NCBI GenBank assembly: GCA_030024085.1
Contig: JASEJE010000028.1
Span: 1 to 40,221, forward strand
Reading direction: 5' to 3'
DNA: 40,221 bases
Source of the DNA: Bacillota bacterium
Lineage (GTDB): Bacteria; Bacillota; SHA-98; UBA4971
The notes beneath the pieces are model-generated. The model was given only the letters and a program-made list of their open reading frames with translations. It did no database searches and was not told the DNA's origin. The translations under genes were made by a program, and so were the position numbers. Below, piece by piece: positions 25,856 through 33,203 of the stretch; within the stretch, counting starts at the first letter, position 1; the number at the start of each line of letters is the position of its first letter.

Positions 25856-28801
25856 GTGAGGAAGACTCAGAGATTGCTGGGCGTGCTATTGGCCCTGTGT
25901 CTCGTTGCCACGCTGCTCGTGGCCACCGGGGTTCGGGCCGACTCCGGGAAGGCCACGCTCATCATCCACTACCACCGTTTCAATGGAGACTACGAAGGCT
26001 GGAACCTCTGGATCTGGGTCCCCGGCCGGGAGGGCTCGTCGTACCAGTTCGACCAGCGTGACTCATACGGCATGAAGGCCGTGGTGGCCCTCGAGGGGAG
26101 CCATCCGAGGCTTGGATTCATCGTTCGAAAGGGCAACTGGGAGGCAAAAGACACTCCCGACGACCGTTTCGTGGATATCCAGGGGGGCCTTGCGGAGATC
26201 TGGGTTGTGCAGGATGACCGGCAGGTGTACAGCACGCGCCCGGACCCGCGGCCCGGGATGCGCGCCACGCTCGACGGCGAGGACCTCCTGACGGTGAGGC
26301 TCGCCGCGCCGGCGAAGCCCACGGGCACGGAGTTCGAGGGGTTCCGCGTCACGTGCGACGGCGAGGAGCAAGAGATCGCCTCGGTCGAGAGGGTCGTCGC
26401 CACCTCGACCGCTGCGACGCGCGGATATGAGTTCATCGATGGTGGCAAGAGAGTTCGGTTTGTTTGCAAGGCCGGCAACTTCCAATTCACCGACGCAAGC
26501 GGCATGCTGGAGGTGTACGTCTCCGGCGCGATGAACAACTGGTCCGGCACTGCAAGCGGCTCGTATCGGCCCTACCCCGACTGGAAGATGCAGTGGAACC
26601 CCAGGGACGGTTGCTACGAACTCATAAAGACCGCGGGCGACGGTCCCGGCGACGTGAAGCTCGGCGCCGAGTTCAAGTTCACGTCGTGGAACGGCACCTC
26701 GGCAACGTGGTATCCGGGAGGCATGGGAAACAACAACGTCGTCCGCAAGATCGAGGACGCGACCGGCGCGGCGGCCCCGGCGAGCCTCTTCAGGATCAGG
26801 ACTGCAAGGCCGCTTTCGCCGCTCAAGACCTATGCCGTTGCCAAAGAGGGATACAGGGAAGCTGCCGTGACGAACGGCGCGGTCCTGGACGGCCCGGAGT
26901 ATGTCTATGATGGGGACGACCTCGGCGCCACCTACACTAAGGAGGCCACCACGCTCAAGGTGTGGGCGCCCACAGCCCTTGCGGTGAATGTCCTGCTATA
27001 TAAGAGCGCTACAGGCACAGACGCTGAGAGGATTCCCATGACCAGGCAGGCGAAGGGCGTGTGGCAGGCGCGCCTTCCCGGCGACCACCAGGGACAGTAC
27101 TATGTCTATGAGGTTAGGCATGCCGCGGCGACCGTGACTGTGCCAGACCCGTACTCGCGCGCGTCCGCCGCCAACAGCACGAGGACCCTCATATTCGACC
27201 CGGCCGTCACGAATCCGGAGGGTTGGGACCGCGACGCGCCCGTAACCCTCGCAAGCCCCGTGGACGCCGTCATCTATGAGGCCCACGTGCGCGACATGAC
27301 GATACACCCGACATCGGGAGTCGAGCCTGCCTGGCGCGGCAGGTACCTCGGCCTTGCGCAGGAGGGAACGCGAGGACCTGAAGGGGTGACCACTGGCCTC
27401 GATCACCTCAAGGAACTCGGGATCACCCACGTGCATCTGCTCCCCGTGTACGATTTCGGGAGCGCCGACGAGACCGACCCGGGTTCGCGAAACTGGGGCT
27501 ACGACCCGGTCCTCTACAACGTCCCCGAGGGCTGCTATGCGACGAACCCCAACGGTGTGGAGCGGATCGTGGAGTTCAAGAAGATGGTGCAGGCGCTTCA
27601 CCGCAATGGCATCGGCGTGGTGGTGGACGTGGTGTACAACCATACCCATGCCACGGGGCTCGCCGACCGCATCTCGATTTTCGACAAGGTCGTGCCCGAC
27701 TACTTCTACAGATTCGATGATGCCGGGAACCGCGCCGCCGCTTCCGGATGCGGGAACGAGGTCGCGTCGGAACGGCCGATGGTTCGCAAGTTCATCCTGG
27801 ACTCGGTGAAGTACTGGACCCGCGAGTTCCACCTGGACGGGATGCGCTTCGACCTGATGGCCCTCACCGACAAGGACACCATGTTACTCGTGGAGAAGGC
27901 GGCGCGCGAGATCAACCCGCATTTCCTGATCTACGGCGAGCCGTGGCTGGTGGGATCATCGCCGCTCCCCGCGGAACAGCAGATCACCAAGGGGAACCAG
28001 AAGGGCACCCGCCTCGCCGTGTTCAACGATAACCTTCGCAACGCGATGAAAGGCCCGTGGGACGACAACACGAAGGGCGGGTTCATGAACGGCGTGCGGG
28101 GCCAGGAGAAGGCGATCCGTGACGGCGTGGAGGGGGCGGTCAGTGATTTTGCCGCGAGCCCCGAGGAGGTAGTCCAGTACGTCACATGCCACGACGGCAT
28201 GACGCTCTGGGATCGCGTCTCCGCGAGCAATCCCTCTGACAGCGTGGAGGACCGGGTGAAGATGACGCTCCTCGGGAACGCCATCGTGTTCACGGCGCAG
28301 GGAATTCCGTTCATGCAGGAGGGTGAGGAGTTCCTGCGCACCAAGGGCTTCAACGCCAACAGCTACAACGCTGACGATACCGTGAACGCCATCGACTGGT
28401 CGTTCAAGGCCAGGAACAGGCAGGTCTTCGAGTACTACCGGGGTCTTGTCGCGCTTCGGAAGGCCCACCCCAGCTTCAGGCTGAAGAGCGCCGAGGAGGT
28501 CAGGCGAAGCCTCTCGTTCTTCCTTGTGGGAAGCAACATGGTGGCCTTCAAGCTCGCGAACGACCGCGATACCTGGAAAGAGATCGTCGTGATTTACAAC
28601 GGAAACAAAGACGAGAAGACAATCCGCCTGCCCGAAGGGAACTGGGTGGCTGTGGTGGCGGGCATGGAGGCCGGCGTGACGCCCGTTACAGCCATGCCCA
28701 ACTACTACGCCGGAAAGGTGACAGTCCCGGGGTACAGCGCCATGGTCCTCTACAAGGGCGAGTTTCCGGATGGGTTCACCAGGCGTCCGGCCGGCATGTA
28801 G
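25856..28801 (+). CDS. pulA: secreted type I pullulanase (GH13)
   Basis: Hydrolyses alpha-1,6 bonds of pullulan and branched starch outside the cell. The 981-residue protein has a signal peptide (about 1-28, ending GVRA), a CBM41 starch-binding domain (about 32-130; ATLIIHYHRFNGDYEGWNLWIW), an E-set domain (about 150-300) around MNNWSG, a CBM48-like domain (about 350-470; TTLKVWAPTALAVNVLLY), and the GH13 barrel (about 480-880) with the pullulanase motif NWGYDP. Catalytic residues are nucleophile D666 (GMRFDLM), acid E695 (YGEPW) and D780 (CHDG). A beta-sandwich ends the protein. GTG 25856 has GGGAGGGAG upstream; the in-frame extension to 25748 would bury the signal peptide. It stands as a single gene. 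Confidence 0.94.
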   Translation: MRKTQRLLGVLLALCLVATLLVATGVRADSGKATLIIHYHRFNGDYEGWNLWIWVPGREGSSYQFDQRDSYGMKAVVALEGSHPRLGFIVRKGNWEAKDTPDDRFVDIQGGLAEIWVVQDDRQVYSTRPDPRPGMRATLDGEDLLTVRLAAPAKPTGTEFEGFRVTCDGEEQEIASVERVVATSTAATRGYEFIDGGKRVRFVCKAGNFQFTDASGMLEVYVSGAMNNWSGTASGSYRPYPDWKMQWNPRDGCYELIKTAGDGPGDVKLGAEFKFTSWNGTSATWYPGGMGNNNVVRKIEDATGAAAPASLFRIRTARPLSPLKTYAVAKEGYREAAVTNGAVLDGPEYVYDGDDLGATYTKEATTLKVWAPTALAVNVLLYKSATGTDAERIPMTRQAKGVWQARLPGDHQGQYYVYEVRHAAATVTVPDPYSRASAANSTRTLIFDPAVTNPEGWDRDAPVTLASPVDAVIYEAHVRDMTIHPTSGVEPAWRGRYLGLAQEGTRGPEGVTTGLDHLKELGITHVHLLPVYDFGSADETDPGSRNWGYDPVLYNVPEGCYATNPNGVERIVEFKKMVQALHRNGIGVVVDVVYNHTHATGLADRISIFDKVVPDYFYRFDDAGNRAAASGCGNEVASERPMVRKFILDSVKYWTREFHLDGMRFDLMALTDKDTMLLVEKAAREINPHFLIYGEPWLVGSSPLPAEQQITKGNQKGTRLAVFNDNLRNAMKGPWDDNTKGGFMNGVRGQEKAIRDGVEGAVSDFAASPEEVVQYVTCHDGMTLWDRVSASNPSDSVEDRVKMTLLGNAIVFTAQGIPFMQEGEEFLRTKGFNANSYNADDTVNAIDWSFKARNRQVFEYYRGLVALRKAHPSFRLKSAEEVRRSLSFFLVGSNMVAFKLANDRDTWKEIVVIYNGNKDEKTIRLPEGNWVAVVAGMEAGVTPVTAMPNYYAGKVTVPGYSAMVLYKGEFPDGFTRRPAGM

Positions 28802-29084
28802 CGCATGTACGCAGCGCGTCCAGCTGTCCGGTCGAGGGTGCCTTCGGCTCCCTAATGCTGCTTTGTCAGATACGAAATGCGACCCGGCCTCGTGGGCCTC
28901 GTGGGCCTGGCGGGCTTGTCTGTCGGGGCAATTCCTGGCCCTAGAAGAGCGCTCCAAGACCGCCTGCTATCGCCAGGCTGATCGTGCGAAGGCCGCGTCA
29001 GGCAGGGCATTCTCCTCGTGCCGCATTGCCGACGGGGCGTTCTGGAGCGTGCTTCTAGCAGCCTATGAGATCACAGTCCCTTGA
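28802..29084. other. non-coding stretch after the pullulanase gene
   Basis: I find no supported gene, promoter or clear terminator here. A short imperfect hairpin (GGGTGCC-TTC-GGCTCCC, near 28837-28853) is the only visible structure and may end the pullulanase transcript. Confidence 0.3.
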
Positions 29085-29520
29085 GGACCCGTGATGTACG
29101 GAACGGGTAAGGCGGAAAGAGTGATGTACGTCAGCAATTGGCTTCGATGCGTGACGTATGGAACGGGAAGAGCTTGGGGAGTGACATACATCATTCTTCC
29201 TGTTGCATGTGTGACACAGAGAACGGGTAAGACACGGATCGGCGATGTACATCACTGGATGGCTCTCAAGCATGACGCAGGGAACGGTTGAGGCGGCAAC
29301 GGTGATGTACGTCACCGATCGGCCGCGGATGCGTGACGCATGGAACGGGAAGAGGCTGACGGAGTGACGCACGTCACGCTACCCCTCGCATGGGTCACGT
29401 GTGGAACGGGTGGGGCGCGGACCCGTGATGTACATCAGCGGACAGCGCCCGATGATGACGTGTGGAACGGCTTGGGAGGGACGTGTGACGTACGTCACGC
29501 GTCAGCTCAGGTGACGGCGG
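29085..29520. repeat. tandem array of seven units of 60-61 bp with GTGA-N6-TCAC palindromes
   Basis: The motif (G/A)GAACGG begins at 29100, 29160, 29220, 29281, 29342, 29403 and 29464, a spacing of 60, 60, 61, 61, 61 and 61 bp. It is preceded each time by a TGACG(T/C)A-like half site, and 21-22 bp after it follows a 14-bp palindrome of the type GTGAYGTACRTCAC (29121, 29181, 29242, 29302, 29364, 29425, 29485); two copies (29302, 29485) end in perfect GTGA/TCAC arms and 29485 is GTGACGTACGTCAC, a perfect dyad. Between these blocks the units differ. The left border is a truncated unit in which GGACCCGTGATGTAC (29085-29099), also found at 29419, is joined directly to GGAACGG. Because most units are 61 bp, no frame is kept across the array, so it is not protein coding. 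Function unknown; a multi-site landing pad for a DNA-binding protein is the simplest idea. Confidence 0.9.
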
Positions 29521-29577
29521 TACCGGGAGATCCATGCGCAATAAAGAGTCTCCTTGACGCCTGCGAAATGTTTTTGC

Positions 29578-29606
29578 TTGACATCTGCAGGCGTCTATCT
29601 TATACT
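29578..29606 (+). promoter_or_regulatory. near-consensus sigma-A promoter after the repeat array
   Basis: TTGACA (29578-29583), 17-nt spacer, TATACT (29601-29606): the best sigma-A promoter in the window. Transcription should begin near 29613 and reach the terminator at 29835-29875. Confidence 0.85.
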
Positions 29607-29690
29607 CGATCCTGGCAACGCTGGAAACAGCGAAATCCACCCTTGAGATCCAGAGGGGAAATCCGTGATGAGAGAAGGGAGGTCGCGCAG

Positions 29691-29819
29691 ATGATCAGCA
29701 CTCGAGTTGCCAAGGTGCGGCTCGCTATGGCCGTCGCTGCCGCTAGAGTGTCCCTCGTGCCCGCGTGCGGGCTTTCGGAGGGCGTTGTTCGTCATGCGCG
29801 GCCTGACCCTGCCTGTTAG
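29691..29819 (+). CDS. possible 42-residue small protein in a short transcription unit
   Basis: An ORF with ATG 29691 and GGGAGG 8 nt upstream lies between a near-consensus promoter and a perfect terminator. The product would begin MISTRVAKVRLAMAVAAARV and end with a cysteine; basic residues followed by an Ala/Val/Leu stretch recall a weak signal peptide or membrane-binding helix. No family is recognised. The unit is about 260 nt long, so the transcript could instead be a non-coding RNA; the leader contains the small hairpin GCTG-GAAA-CAGC and two copies of GAAATCC. Coding nature is uncertain, transcription is likely. Confidence 0.4.
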   Translation: MISTRVAKVRLAMAVAAARVSLVPACGLSEGVVRHARPDPAC

Positions 29820-29834
29820 CTGGTAGATTCTGGT

Positions 29835-29875
29835 AGGGTCGTGGGCCGCAGCAAAGCCCACGACCCTTTCTGTTT
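29835..29875 (+). terminator. terminator of the short transcription unit
   Basis: Perfect 12-bp stem AGGGTCGTGGGC (29835-29846) / GCCCACGACCCT (29856-29867) followed by TTCTGTTT. Confidence 0.85.
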
Positions 29876-29903
29876 GGCACCGAATATCTCTGCGTGCCAT
29901 GAG

Positions 29904-29941
29904 AAGGAGAGCCGTGGGCGAGAACCCGGTTCTCCTTTTTG
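29904..29941 (+). terminator. second terminator before the ABC exporter genes
   Basis: AAGGAGA...CC pairs with GG...TCTCCTT, and an inner GAGAACC-GGTTCTC alternative exists; a run of five T follows at 29936-29940. It lies 55 nt before the ABC ATPase start, so it could also act as an attenuator. Confidence 0.5.
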
Positions 29942-29994
29942 ATTCTCTGCGCCCGATTTGCGGCGCAGGACGCTGAAGGCGAGGTGTGGACGAT

Positions 29995-31005
29995 ATGGAA
30001 GACACGGCACTCGAGTGTATCGGTGCACGGAAAGTGTTCCGCGTGAAGAAAGAAACGAGGCCCGAGACGCATCTCTCCACTGAGTGGTCCGTCGCGTCGG
30101 CCGCGGGCGACCCCGGCGGACAGGATGCCGCGCAGCCCGGCACCCACGGCGGAAAGCAGGGTCCGGGCGTCAACGGCCACGGTGCCGCCATCGGCGCCAC
30201 CAACGGCAGGCATCGTGGGCGGCTGGCCCTCTCCCGGGCGATGGCCACCCTGTTCCCGCGCAGCGTGCCGGTGGAGGCTGTGTCGGGCGTAACGTTTAGC
30301 GTGAAGCGGGGCGAGATATTCGGAATCCTGGGGCCCAACGGATCCGGTAAGTCCACGCTCATCAGGCTGATATCCACGCTGCTCCTCCCGGACGATGGCG
30401 AGATCAGGGTGTTCGGCCACGACGTGGTGCGCGAGAGGTTCGCTGTGCGGCGCCTGATAAACCGCGTCTCCGTGGAGGCGGCCTTCTTCAAGAAGCTTTC
30501 CGCCATGGAGAACCTGAGCTACGCCGCGAGACTGTACGACGTGGACATCCGCCAGGCGAGGCGGACCGCCATCGAGATCCTGAAGCGGCTGGGCTTTGGC
30601 GAAAACAAGGCATACGAGCCGCTCGAGGATCTGTCCCGGGGGATGCAGCAGAAGGTTGCGGTCGCGAGGGCGCTCCTCACGTCCCCGGTGCTGCTCCTCC
30701 TCGACGAGCCGACCACGGGCCTCGACCCCGTGTCGAAGAGGGAGGTTCAGGACTATGTGCTCGAGGTGAGGGATTCCCACGACACGACGGTGATCCTGAC
30801 CACCCACGACATGCAGGAGGCCGACCGGTTGTGCGACAGGGTGGCCATCATCGATCAGGGCAGGTTCGTGGCTCTCGATACGCCGATGCACCTCAAGGCG
30901 GGTCTTGGCAGGAACGGCGACGGCGAGGCGGCGACCCTGGAGGACGTGTTCTTCGCGCTCACCGGAAAGGCGCTCAAGGAGTCTCATCCGGAGGAGGGAG
31001 ATTAG
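29995..31005 (+). CDS. ABC transporter ATP-binding protein
   Basis: ATPase of an ABC-2 type exporter. Motifs: Walker A GPNGSGKST, Q-loop region SVEAAFFKKLSAMENLSYAA, signature LSRGMQQKVAVARAL, Walker B LLLLDEPTTGLDP and H-loop TTHDMQEADR. Odd feature: between the first strand (LECIGARKVFRVKK, about 5-20) and the second (VPVEAVSGVTF, about 90-100) lies an insert of about 60 Gly/Ala/His/Arg-rich residues that ordinary ATPases lack. Similar split starts occur in daunorubicin/teichoic-type exporters with extra loops, but this insert looks like low-complexity linker. ATG 29995 follows GCGAGGTG by 8 nt; GTG 29986 in the same frame is possible. The permease gene follows 1 nt after the stop. Substrate unknown. 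Confidence 0.9.
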   Translation: MEDTALECIGARKVFRVKKETRPETHLSTEWSVASAAGDPGGQDAAQPGTHGGKQGPGVNGHGAAIGATNGRHRGRLALSRAMATLFPRSVPVEAVSGVTFSVKRGEIFGILGPNGSGKSTLIRLISTLLLPDDGEIRVFGHDVVRERFAVRRLINRVSVEAAFFKKLSAMENLSYAARLYDVDIRQARRTAIEILKRLGFGENKAYEPLEDLSRGMQQKVAVARALLTSPVLLLLDEPTTGLDPVSKREVQDYVLEVRDSHDTTVILTTHDMQEADRLCDRVAIIDQGRFVALDTPMHLKAGLGRNGDGEAATLEDVFFALTGKALKESHPEEGD

Positions 31006-31006
31006 G

Positions 31007-31816
31007 GTGATCGAACTCGCAAGGGAGCTGAGGAGAAGCTACGCTCTGGTCGAGCGGAACTTCAACCTCATCAGGAGATACATAGGCTGGGAGATCGTGT
31101 TCCTCGTCTACACGGTGGTGAACACGCTCACGATAGCGTTCATAGGTGTGAATCCCGCCACCGGCGGAGGCGGCGACAGGGTGCTCTACCTGGTGGTGGG
31201 CGCTCTGCTCTGGGGGTTCCTCTCGGTGCTCTTCCATGAGGTGGCAGAGTCCGTGCAGTGGGAGCGCTGGGAGGGGACGATCGAGTACTCGTTCATGGCG
31301 CCCATGAAGCGCCTGTCATACCTGGGCGGGGTGTGCCTCTACGCTGCGACCTACGGAGCTGTAAGGACCGTGGTGGTCATGCTCGCGGTGGTGGCCCTAT
31401 TCAAGCTGGACCTGGGCAGCGCGAACCTCGGGGCGGCGTTAGTCGTGCTCCTGCTCTCGAGCCTGTCCTTCATAGGCGTCGGGCTGATGGCTGCGGTGCT
31501 GCCGCTGCTGTCTCCTGAGAAGGGCTCGCAGGCGGCGCACATCCTGGAGGCCGCGATCCTCCTGGTTTCGGGCGTCTACTACGAGGTCAGCGTGCTGCCA
31601 GGGTGGCTTCAGCCACTCTCGCGGCTGTCCCCGGCCACCTACACCTTGAGAGCGGCGCGTGCGGCGTTGCTCGAGAACGCCTCGCTCCGCGATATCGGCG
31701 GCGATCTCGTGTTGCTCCTTGCCATCGGGGTGGTGCTCATACCCCTTGGTCTCAAGGTGTTCAATTGGGGCGAGCTCCATGCGATGCGCACCGGCAAGCT
31801 GAAGAGGAGCGGCTGA
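31007..31816 (+). CDS. ABC-2 type transporter permease
   Basis: Membrane partner of the preceding ATPase. The 269-residue protein has six predicted membrane segments (near 25-45, 60-80, 108-132, 140-165, 170-200 and 230-250), and the ABC-2 family pattern SVQWERWEGTIEYSFMAPM and LSPATYTLRAARAALL. GTG 31007 begins two bases after the ATPase stop, with GGAGGGAG upstream, so the two are translated together. Substrate cannot be read from the sequence; lipid, drug or polysaccharide export is possible. Its last codons lie in the first unit of the 11-bp repeat. Confidence 0.9.
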   Translation: MIELARELRRSYALVERNFNLIRRYIGWEIVFLVYTVVNTLTIAFIGVNPATGGGGDRVLYLVVGALLWGFLSVLFHEVAESVQWERWEGTIEYSFMAPMKRLSYLGGVCLYAATYGAVRTVVVMLAVVALFKLDLGSANLGAALVVLLLSSLSFIGVGLMAAVLPLLSPEKGSQAAHILEAAILLVSGVYYEVSVLPGWLQPLSRLSPATYTLRAARAALLENASLRDIGGDLVLLLAIGVVLIPLGLKVFNWGELHAMRTGKLKRSG

Positions 31817-31895
31817 GGAGCGGCTGAGGAGCGGCTGAGGAACGGCTGAGGAACGGCTGAGGAACGGCTGAGGAACGGCTGAGGAGCGTCTGAGG
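31804..31895. repeat. 11-bp tandem repeat at the end of the permease gene
   Basis: Eight units of GAGGAGCGGCT or GAGGAACGGCT follow one another (31804-31891) plus a partial ninth. The stop codon of the permease lies at the join of units 1 and 2, so units 2-8 are untranslated. The unit length equals about one helical turn. Confidence 0.9.
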
Positions 31896-32056
31896 GGGGC
31901 GTCTGACAGGTTGCCTCGAGCACGGCCTCGTTCACTCGTTCAGAGGTTGTTCAGGCCGGCCGATGGATGAAACGAAATGTTCAGACGCCGCTTAGAAACG
32001 GTTCAACGATGGCGGGTATACTCAAGCCGGAGACTCGCGAGAGGAGGTAGATCGAC

Positions 32057-32263
32057 ATGACGGACCAGAGGTTGCTCGGCCTTCTGATGCAAGGGATGAA
32101 GGGGCTGTACGCCGCCTCCTGGGAGGAACCGGGAGGAAAGGCGCGCGAAGACACCAAATCACGCGAAGCAGGGGAGGCTGAAGCCTCCGCTAGCAACACT
32201 GCACCAGGGAGGGTCCGGAGATGGTATTCATGGTTGGTAACATCAGGGTCTCCATCGAGATAG
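32057..32263 (+). CDS. possible 68-residue small protein
   Basis: ATG 32057 has a strong GAGGAGGT site 8 nt upstream, good evidence for translation. The N terminus (MTDQRLLGLLMQGMKGLYAASW) looks like an amphipathic helix; the rest is Glu/Ala/Lys rich and then Arg/Ser/Trp rich with no family resemblance. The last 43 nt overlap the next small gene in another frame. It may be real only in its first half, with coupling to the 56-residue gene behind it. Confidence 0.4.
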   Translation: MTDQRLLGLLMQGMKGLYAASWEEPGGKAREDTKSREAGEAEASASNTAPGRVRRWYSWLVTSGSPSR

Positions 32264-32391
32264 AGAACAGCAGGGACAAGGTCGAGAGGTCCCGGCGGGA
32301 GCGCATGTATCAGGATATGCTGACCGAAAAGCACTTCGACCAGGTGCGTTCCAAAGCGATAAGGGATACGATGTTCGTGGGGCTGAGATAG
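32221..32391 (+). CDS. 56-residue protein of unknown function, tandem paralogue 1
   Basis: MVFMVGNIRVSIEIE starts a small soluble protein that ends KHFDQVRSKAIRDTMFVGLR. It has two short beta strands at the N terminus and a basic helical second half. The product is 29/56 identical, without gaps, to the ORF at 32493-32663, which is strong evidence that both are genes. A GGGAGGGTCCGGAG stretch precedes the ATG. I do not know the family. Conserved residues (VGN-R, E-E, KHFDQVR, AIR, MF-GLR) suggest a helix used for binding. It lies in a run of small genes upstream of rpmE. Confidence 0.7.
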   Translation: MVFMVGNIRVSIEIENSRDKVERSRRERMYQDMLTEKHFDQVRSKAIRDTMFVGLR

Positions 32392-32492
32392 CCCTCGAGG
32401 ACCGGGGAAGCACGGGCCGCAGCGCCCGAGGAACAAGCTGCGGGTGCAGGGCGCCTCAGCAGACTACATAGCCAGACGAGGAGGTTTTAGCA

Positions 32493-32663
32493 ATGATGTT
32501 CGTGGTCGGTAACGTCAGGATCGCCGTCGAGGTGGAGAGGAACCAGCGCGACTCGCGGGGTGCCCGCGACGAGCGGATCCTCCGCGACGTGTTGACGCAG
32601 AAGCACTTCGACCAGGTTCGCACCGCAGCCATAAGGAATGCGATGTTCTCCGGGTTGAGGTGA
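32493..32663 (+). CDS. 56-residue protein of unknown function, tandem paralogue 2
   Basis: Paralogue of the preceding 56-residue protein, the same length, with the pattern VGN-R, E-E, ERI-RDVLTQKHFDQVR, AIRNAMFSGLR. The ATG at 32493 (or 32496) has an ideal GAGGAGGT site 7 nt upstream. The middle (16-26) is the only divergent part. The two copies are 101 nt apart. A hairpin at 32707-32729 may end their transcript. Confidence 0.75.
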   Translation: MMFVVGNVRIAVEVERNQRDSRGARDERILRDVLTQKHFDQVRTAAIRNAMFSGLR

Positions 32664-32706
32664 TCACGGTGACCTGTAACAGGACGGCAAGGGATGCAGT
32701 TGGAGC

Positions 32707-32738
32707 GGCTGGGCCGGTTGGCCTCAGCCTCTCTTCGA
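32707..32738 (+). terminator. candidate terminator after the small paralogues
   Basis: GGCTGGGCC (32707-32715) pairs with GGCCTCAGCC (32720-32729) with one bulge, followed by TCTCTTC. The next 100 nt up to the rpmE promoter are low complexity (CGATCTTCAG twice, CAGCCG repeats) and hold no supported gene. Confidence 0.5.
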
Positions 32739-32860
32739 TCTTCAGTCTCGATCTTCAGCCGCCAGGCCGTTACTTGGGCGCCTTCCCATGTCAGCGGCGT
32801 TAGCCCCGTCTTCTCGTGTCAGCCACCGCACGGTCAGCCGCAGCCGCAGCCGCCTTCCCA

Positions 32861-32889
32861 TTGATGAGGTAGGTCCTTTGTGCTATAAT
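32861..32889 (+). promoter_or_regulatory. rpmE promoter
   Basis: TTGATG (32861-32866), 17-nt spacer, TATAAT (32884-32889) preceded by TGC, thus also an extended -10. Transcription should begin near 32896. Confidence 0.8.
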
Positions 32890-32933
32890 GACGGCGTTGA
32901 CGTGGACGCAGCGTGTCCAGGAGGTGAAGACGG

Positions 32934-33134
32934 TTGAAGAAGGGAATACATCCGGAGTACTTCATGACCACCGTGACGTGCGCATGTGGGGAGAAGTTCG
33001 AGGTCGGCTCGACCCGCAAGGATCTCAGGGTCGAGATATGCTCCAAGTGCCACCCGATGTTCACCGGCAAGCAGAGGATAGTCGACACCGGCGGCAGGGT
33101 GGAGCGCTTCAAGAGAAGGCACGGTCTCCAGTAG
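32934..33134 (+). CDS. rpmE: 50S ribosomal protein L31, zinc-binding form
   Basis: Ribosomal protein bL31 of 66 residues. The four zinc ligands C16, C18, C36 and C39 ([16 protein letters not shown]) mark the zinc-containing form, as opposed to the C-minus form that replaces it under zinc shortage. [22 protein letters not shown] is the diagnostic signature. The start codon is TTG at 32934, supported by GGAGGTG 8 nt upstream and by the length. It is the first gene of the conserved rpmE-tdk-prfA string. Confidence 0.96.
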   Translation: MKKGIHPEYFMTTVTCACGEKFEVGSTRKDLRVEICSKCHPMFTGKQRIVDTGGRVERFKRRHGLQ

Positions 33135-33160
33135 CAGACCGAATCCATTCGAGACGAAAG

Positions 33161-33185
33161 CAGAGCCTGGGGTGGCTCTGTTTTT
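33161..33185 (+). terminator. terminator of rpmE
   Basis: CAGAGCC (33161-33167) / GGCTCTG (33174-33180) followed directly by TTTTT. It would limit readthrough from rpmE into tdk. Confidence 0.75.
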
Positions 33186-33203
33186 GTGAAGAGGGGAAAC
33201 GCG

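Noticed and set aside
29091-29372. Repeat-encoded proteins with 20-residue periods on both strands of the array
   Set aside because: The first units happen to be 60 bp, but later units are 61 bp and shift the frame. The apparent peptides have no ribosome site and reflect the DNA repeat only.
29085-29520. CRISPR array (61-bp period equals a 29-bp repeat plus 32-bp spacer)
   Set aside because: The conserved blocks vary from unit to unit, the two conserved parts are 21-22 bp apart with variable sequence between, there is no constant 28-37-bp repeat, and no cas gene is in the window.
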